In this document: one piece after another, positions 14,245-17,738 of the stretch
How the letters are laid out: each line of letters opens with the position of its first letter
How positions within the stretch are numbered: the first letter of the stretch is position 1
Source: an uncultured Oscillospiraceae bacterium
GTDB taxonomy: Bacteria > Bacillota > Clostridia > Oscillospirales > JAAYXM01
Length of the DNA stretch: 17,738 bases
Assembly: GCA_934446465.1 (NCBI GenBank)
Contig: CAKSEF010000032.1
Coordinates: forward strand, 1-17,738
Reading direction: 5' to 3'
Made by a program: the position numbers and the translations under genes
The notes under the pieces: generated by a model
The model's database searches: none
What the model was told of the DNA's origin: nothing
Seen by the model: only the letters and a program-made list of their open reading frames with translations

Positions 14245-15684
14245 TTAGTAGGCAACGCCCCAGTAAATCATTGTCTTTGCCGGCTTGCCGCATATGGGGC
14301 AGACGTCCGAGATATGCTCCTGCTCAAACGGCATACAGCGTGAAGAAAGTCCGGCTTCCTCCTTTACCTTGAGCTCACATTCCTCATCTCCGCACCACAT
14401 CGTCTTTATAAAGCCCGTGTTTTCTCTTGCAAGTGTGCGCATCTCGTCGAGCGTGTGCGCCGTATATGTATGCTCCTCGCGGTTACGGAGAGCTTTTTCA
14501 TAGAGCGCATCGTGTACCTCGCGGAATGCGTTCTTAACTTCCTCAACGATATTTTCGAGCTTTACCGTCTTTTTCTCGCGCGTTACGCGTGAGACGATTA
14601 CGCACTGATCCGCCTCGATGTCGCGCGGGCCGAGCTCGATTCTTACGGGAACACCCTTCATCTCGTATTCCGCGAATTTCCAGCCTGCCGAGTTGTCGGA
14701 ATTGTCGCACTTTGCGCGGACTCCCGCGTCCAAGAGCGTATGGCAGAGCTTATTCGCAGCTTCCGAAACGCCCGCCTTATGCGAGGCTATCGGGATTACC
14801 ACCGCCTGAACAGGTGCGACGGCAGGCGGAAGAACAAGACCGTTGTTGTCGCCGTGCGTCATAATCAGCGCGCCGATTAAGCGGGTAGAGCTTCCCCACG
14901 ACGTCTGGAACGGATACTGAAGCTTATTGTCCCTGCCCGTGAATGTAACGTTGTACGCGCGGGAAAATTTGTCGCCGAAGAAGTGGGATGTTCCGCTCTG
15001 AAGGGCTTTTCCGTCGTGCATCATCGCTTCTATCGTATATGTCGCTTCCGCGCCCGCAAATTTTTCCTTGTCCGTCTTTCTGCCCTTGACAACGGGTATT
15101 GCGAGGAAGTTTTTGCATACGTCGGCGTAGCAGTCGAGCTGCTGTCTCGTTTCTGCCATTGCTTCCTCGGCGGTTTCGTGAATGGTGTGGCCCTCCTGCC
15201 ACCAGAACTCGCGCGAACGGAGGAACGGGCGCGTCGTTTTTTCCCAGCGGATAACCGAGCACCACTGGTTGTAGAGCATCGGGAGCTGTCTGTATGTCTC
15301 GAGTACATGCTCCCAATGGTCGCAGAACATAGTCTCCGACGTGGGGCGGAACGCAAGGCGTTCCTCAAGCTTTTCGCTCCCGCCGTGCGTTATCCACGCT
15401 ACCTCGGGGGCAAAGCCCTCAACAAGCTCGCCTTCCTTCTTCAGAAGGCTCTCGGGGATAAGAACGGGCATTGCGACGTTCACATGGCCCGTTTTCTTAA
15501 ATTCGCCGTCCATGAGGTGCTGAATGTTCTCCCAAATCGCGTAGCCGTAGGGGCGCAGAACCATGAAGCCCTTTACGCTTGAATATTCTATAAGCTCCGC
15601 CTTACGGCAGACATCGGTATACCATTTTGCGAAGTCCTCGTCCATTGAGGTTATCGCGTCCACCATTTTCTTATCGTTTGCCAT
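14245..15684 (-). CDS. proS: Prolyl-tRNA synthetase, archaeal/eukaryal-type
   Basis: A 479-residue class II synthetase charging tRNA-Pro. It is the shorter archaeal-like form, lacking the INS editing domain of the E. coli type. Motif 2 is visible as VIRWEKTTRPFLRSREFWWQEGH, preceded by AFRPTSETMFCDHW. Motif 3 lies near LIGALIMTHGDNNGLVLPP, followed by the anticodon-binding domain and the C-terminal zinc-binding domain with four cysteines (CGDEEC, SSRC, CPICG) and the diagnostic WGVAY end with its terminal Tyr. The open frame runs back to 15732, but the sequence before the ATG at 15682-15684 is not family-like and the GGAAGG-type ribosome binding site is placed for that ATG. Its start is one base after the apgM stop, so translational coupling is likely. 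No T-box leader was seen. Confidence 0.96.
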   Translation of the reverse strand: MANDKKMVDAITSMDEDFAKWYTDVCRKAELIEYSSVKGFMVLRPYGYAIWENIQHLMDGEFKKTGHVNVAMPVLIPESLLKKEGELVEGFAPEVAWITHGGSEKLEERLAFRPTSETMFCDHWEHVLETYRQLPMLYNQWCSVIRWEKTTRPFLRSREFWWQEGHTIHETAEEAMAETRQQLDCYADVCKNFLAIPVVKGRKTDKEKFAGAEATYTIEAMMHDGKALQSGTSHFFGDKFSRAYNVTFTGRDNKLQYPFQTSWGSSTRLIGALIMTHGDNNGLVLPPAVAPVQAVVIPIASHKAGVSEAANKLCHTLLDAGVRAKCDNSDNSAGWKFAEYEMKGVPVRIELGPRDIEADQCVIVSRVTREKKTVKLENIVEEVKNAFREVHDALYEKALRNREEHTYTAHTLDEMRTLARENTGFIKTMWCGDEECELKVKEEAGLSSRCMPFEQEHISDVCPICGKPAKTMIYWGVAY

Positions 15685-15685
15685 T

Positions 15686-16903
15686 TTATTTTTCTTCCTT
15701 TCCGATGAACCTTCCCATAAGGTTATATGCAAAGGCTTCGTGTTTTCCTGTTTTTTCTGCGTCCTTTTCGGAGTAGGGGAGTCCGCTCTTTTCGTTTATG
15801 CCCGCGCCGTATATGACGTACGGGACGGGGGCTATAACGTGCGTTCTCGCCTCAATCGGCGTCGGGTGATCGGGCATAAGAAGTATTCTGTAATCCTCGC
15901 CGCAGCCGTCGAGGTATTCCTTGACGGGCGCAAGTATCTCGGCGTCAATTTTTTCGATAGACTTAACCTTAAGTTCGCAGTCGCCGTCATGCCCGCATTC
16001 ATCGGGGGCTTCAACATGAGTGAAAACGAAGTCCGCGCCGTTTTTGAACGCGGAGACGGTCGCCTCGCCCTTGCCCTTGTAATTCGTGTAATAGTCGCCC
16101 GTCGCGCCCTCTGCGCTTACAGGCTCAAGCCCGATTCCGAGCGCAAGCCCCGCGATAAGGGGAACAGCCGTTACGACCGCGCCGGAAATTCCGTATTTCT
16201 CGGTAAAGCTCGAAAGCCGGGGACGCGTGCCCTCGCCCCAGAGCCACATGCAGTTTGCAGGCTTCAGCCCGCGCTCCATGCGCGAGATGTTTACCGGGTG
16301 ATTCATGAGTATATCATAGCTTTCCTTCATCATGGAAAGGACTTCCGCGCCGTATTTGCCGCCGGGGAGATATTTGCCGATTTTCTTCTCGAGAATGTCG
16401 TGCGGCGGCATCATCGTATAACCGTAATCGATTCCGCTCCATATCATTATGTGGCGGTAGCTTACGCCTCTGTAAAATTTTCTCGTATCCGTCCCGAATC
16501 TCTCCTCAAGCGCGGAAAGAAGTTCATACGCTTCCTCGTTCGTTATTTTGTCCGAGCTGTGGTCGAGCATTATCTTTTCCTCGAACGGATCGTCGGTCGA
16601 TATGCTGACGAGGTTCAGGCGAAAAACCGTGTCGTCGTCCGTAAGCGGGATTCTGAGTCCGAGCGCCTCAATCGGCGAACGTCCCGTGTAATATTTTTTC
16701 GGGTCATACCCGAAAACGCAGAGGTTTGCAATGTCGCTTCCCGTCGGCATACCTTCAAAGAGCGTATTTGCAAGCCCGAGCTCGCCGTTTTCCGATATAT
16801 AATCCATCGTCGGCTTTTTCGCCGCCTCAAGCGGTGTTTTATCCCCAAGCTCGGGAATGGAGCGGTCTGCCATTCCGTCGCCGAGCATAACAAAATATTT
16901 CAT
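15686..16903 (-). CDS. apgM: Cofactor-independent phosphoglycerate mutase (ApgM type) or related homoserine kinase-like protein
   Basis: A 405-residue metal-dependent enzyme of the alkaline phosphatase superfamily, in the archaeal-type 2,3-bisphosphoglycerate-independent phosphoglycerate mutase group. It opens MKYFVMLGDGMADRSIPELG with the metal-binding Asp9. The nucleophile Ser56 sits in PTGSDIAN, and late metal ligands are in PDECGHDGD and LLMPDHPTPIEARTH. A sister group with nearly the same motifs has been proposed to act as homoserine kinase, and the segment FEEKIMLDHSSDKITNEEAY would suit either, so the glycolytic role is likely but not certain. The start is ATG 16901-16903 with AAGGAGG five bases upstream; the longer open frame would begin inside the leader. 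It is first in an operon with proS, argS and a MATE gene. Confidence 0.88.
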   Translation of the reverse strand: MKYFVMLGDGMADRSIPELGDKTPLEAAKKPTMDYISENGELGLANTLFEGMPTGSDIANLCVFGYDPKKYYTGRSPIEALGLRIPLTDDDTVFRLNLVSISTDDPFEEKIMLDHSSDKITNEEAYELLSALEERFGTDTRKFYRGVSYRHIMIWSGIDYGYTMMPPHDILEKKIGKYLPGGKYGAEVLSMMKESYDILMNHPVNISRMERGLKPANCMWLWGEGTRPRLSSFTEKYGISGAVVTAVPLIAGLALGIGLEPVSAEGATGDYYTNYKGKGEATVSAFKNGADFVFTHVEAPDECGHDGDCELKVKSIEKIDAEILAPVKEYLDGCGEDYRILLMPDHPTPIEARTHVIAPVPYVIYGAGINEKSGLPYSEKDAEKTGKHEAFAYNLMGRFIGKEEK

Positions 16904-16919
16904 AAGTACCTCCTTACGA

Positions 16920-16934
16920 TTGTGCAGGGCACAA
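16920..16934. promoter_or_regulatory. Inverted repeat in the apgM leader
   Basis: TTGTGC and GCACAA flank a 3-base spacer between the promoter and the ribosome binding site of the apgM operon. It could be a small leader hairpin or a repressor site just downstream of the transcription start. Its function is unknown. Confidence 0.35.
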
Positions 16935-16953
16935 CTTTCCATCATAACTACAT

Positions 16954-16982
16954 ATTATAGCATTGCATATTTTAAAAAGCAA
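16954..16982 (-). promoter_or_regulatory. Sigma-A promoter of the apgM-proS-argS-MATE operon
   Basis: On the minus strand, -35 TTGCTT (16977-16982) and a perfect -10 TATAAT (16954-16959) with an extended TGC are spaced 17 bp apart. The leader is about 45 bases, too short for a T-box, so control by uncharged tRNA is not apparent. Confidence 0.85.
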
Positions 16983-17011
16983 TGTTTTTCGTCTTTTTTG
17001 CGCGCGTGTTC

Positions 17012-17040
17012 TTTACAAATTCGCCGTAAAGTGATAAAAT
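17012..17040 (+). promoter_or_regulatory. Sigma-A promoter for the guanylate kinase gene
   Basis: On the plus strand, -35 TTTACA (17012-17017) and -10 TAAAAT (17035-17040) are spaced 17 bp apart, 36 bases from the start codon, back to back with the apgM promoter. Confidence 0.75.
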
Positions 17041-17076
17041 ATTGAAAAATATGAGAAGGACTTCAGAGGTGTAAGT

Positions 17077-17640
17077 ATGCTGATTATTATGTCTGGAAGC
17101 GCGGGCGTCGGGAAGAATACGATTATAAACAGGCTCCTTGAGGAATATAACAATTTGACGCTGATGCCGACTGTCTCAACACGCAATATGCGCGAGGGCG
17201 AGCGTCAGGGGTTTCCGTACATATTCGTTTCAAATGAAGAATTTAATTCAATGATTGAGCGCGGGGAAATGCTTGAGTATTGCCTGATTCACGGCAATCT
17301 TTACGGCACGAGCCGTAAGGTAGCCGAGGAAAAAACGCGCGAGGGAAAGGTTCTCATAAAGGACATTGACGTTGAGGGAACGCTCAAGCTCCGCGAGCTT
17401 CTTGACGATGTTGTCGCGGTCTATCTGAAGCCGAAGAGCAAGGAACAGCTCCGCGAACGCCTTATCGGGCGCGGGGAGAAGGATATTGAGCTTCGGCTCA
17501 AGCGGTATGAGTACGAAGAGGCGATGTCAAAGAATTATGACTATGTTCTCATAAATAACGAGATTGAAGAAACGCTTACCGCCCTCCGCGAAATCCTCGA
17601 GCGCGAGGCAAAGGAGCGCGGAAAAAAACTCTCGGTCTGA
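17077..17640 (+). CDS. gmk: Guanylate kinase
   Basis: A 187-residue cytoplasmic kinase converting GMP and ATP to GDP and ADP in purine nucleotide recycling. The P-loop is GSAGVGKNT (residues 7-15), with Asn where guanylate kinases usually have Ser or Gly. The GMP-binding region follows: STRNMREGERQGFPYIFV supplies the usual Ser, Arg, Arg and Tyr, then LEYCLIHGNLYGTS with the Glu and Tyr contacts, then IDVEG with the conserved Asp. The lid and C-terminal stretch GRGEKDIELRLKRYEYE and YDYVLINNEI are typical. Length is slightly under the usual 200-210 residues. AGAGGTG precedes the ATG. It is transcribed alone here, not in the common rpoZ/dfp cluster, so it may be a second copy. The family call is firm; whether it is the main enzyme is open. 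Confidence 0.9.
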   Translation: MLIIMSGSAGVGKNTIINRLLEEYNNLTLMPTVSTRNMREGERQGFPYIFVSNEEFNSMIERGEMLEYCLIHGNLYGTSRKVAEEKTREGKVLIKDIDVEGTLKLRELLDDVVAVYLKPKSKEQLRERLIGRGEKDIELRLKRYEYEEAMSKNYDYVLINNEIEETLTALREILEREAKERGKKLSV

Positions 17641-17650
17641 AAAAATATCC

Positions 17651-17671
17651 GAAATATCCTATATTTCTTTT
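17651..17671 (+). terminator. Weak hairpin after guanylate kinase
   Basis: GAAATAT and ATATTTC (7 bp, 3-base loop) followed by TTTT start eleven bases past the stop codon. The stem is AT-rich and weak, so termination may be partial. Confidence 0.35.
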
Positions 17672-17709
17672 AACGGTACGGAACTGCCTTTCCTTTACTT
17701 GAGATTTTT

Positions 17710-17738
17710 ATGAACAGTGCCGGCAAAAAGCCCGCACA
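17710..17738 (+). CDS. Possible start of a further gene, cut by the window edge
   Basis: An ATG at 17710 opens a frame reading MNSAGKKPA to the end of the window, preceded by a weak TTGAGA. Only nine codons are visible, so neither its reality nor its product can be judged. Confidence 0.25.

Noticed and set aside
16904..16959. A T-box leader before the operon with the tRNA synthetases
   Set aside because: The leader from the predicted start of transcription is under 50 bases, with no specifier loop or T-box sequence.
15563..16960. A 465-codon plus-strand open frame opposite apgM
   Set aside because: It mirrors the codon bias of apgM; the opposite strand carries a complete enzyme with catalytic motifs, promoter and ribosome binding site.

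Overview
The window reads as chromosome of an endospore-lineage Firmicute, most likely a gut-type member of the Clostridia (Oscillospirales-like). The grounds are a SpoIVB/Spo0A sporulation locus, an archaeal-type prolyl-tRNA synthetase, an ApgM-type phosphoglycerate mutase, a UPF0371/DUF1846 protein, strong AGGAGG ribosome binding sites and moderate GC content. The assignment is an inference from gene content; no rRNA, tRNA, CRISPR array or insertion sequence was seen.

Layout. 1-960: a SLOG/DUF1273 protein (minus) diverges from a small XRE-type regulator (plus). 988-2420: a MATE exporter (minus) with a near-consensus promoter, sharing a terminator hairpin with the regulator. 2434-4919: a three-gene polar amino acid ABC importer (minus; binding lipoprotein, permease, ATPase) with a consensus sigma-A promoter, a hairpin between the first two genes and an intrinsic terminator. 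4951-7703: the DUF1846 gene (minus) and a Gfo/Idh/MocA oxidoreductase (plus) diverge from back-to-back promoters. 7708-10936: the sporulation locus, spoIVB then spo0A on the minus strand, the order known from Bacillus and Clostridium. 11025-16982: an apparent operon (minus) apgM - proS - argS - MATE with one promoter and one terminator. 17012-17640: a guanylate kinase (plus) with its own promoter, then a possible gene start at the window edge.

The most interesting part is the spoIVB-spo0A locus. The Spo0A protein has an intact C-terminal DNA-binding domain, but its receiver domain carries Gly56 where the phosphoacceptor Asp belongs, and the acidic pair at residues 10-11 is Glu-Glu. It looks unable to be phosphorylated in the normal way. 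Directly upstream of the gene are two perfect Spo0A boxes (TGTCGAA) in tandem with 10-bp periodicity, which suggests autoregulation or control by a second, normal Spo0A. Between spoIVB and these boxes lies about 1.3 kb of AT-rich DNA with three unrecognised small genes, punctuated by copies of a TTTTTTATTTTAAAAT repeat, two of which are identical over 21 bp. It looks like an acquired cassette inserted into a normally tight sporulation locus.

The remaining genes are ordinary housekeeping and transport functions. Several start codons were moved downstream of the longest open frame because the ribosome binding site lies inside that frame (ABC ATPase, binding protein, oxidoreductase, MATE 2, proS, apgM and the 115-residue protein).
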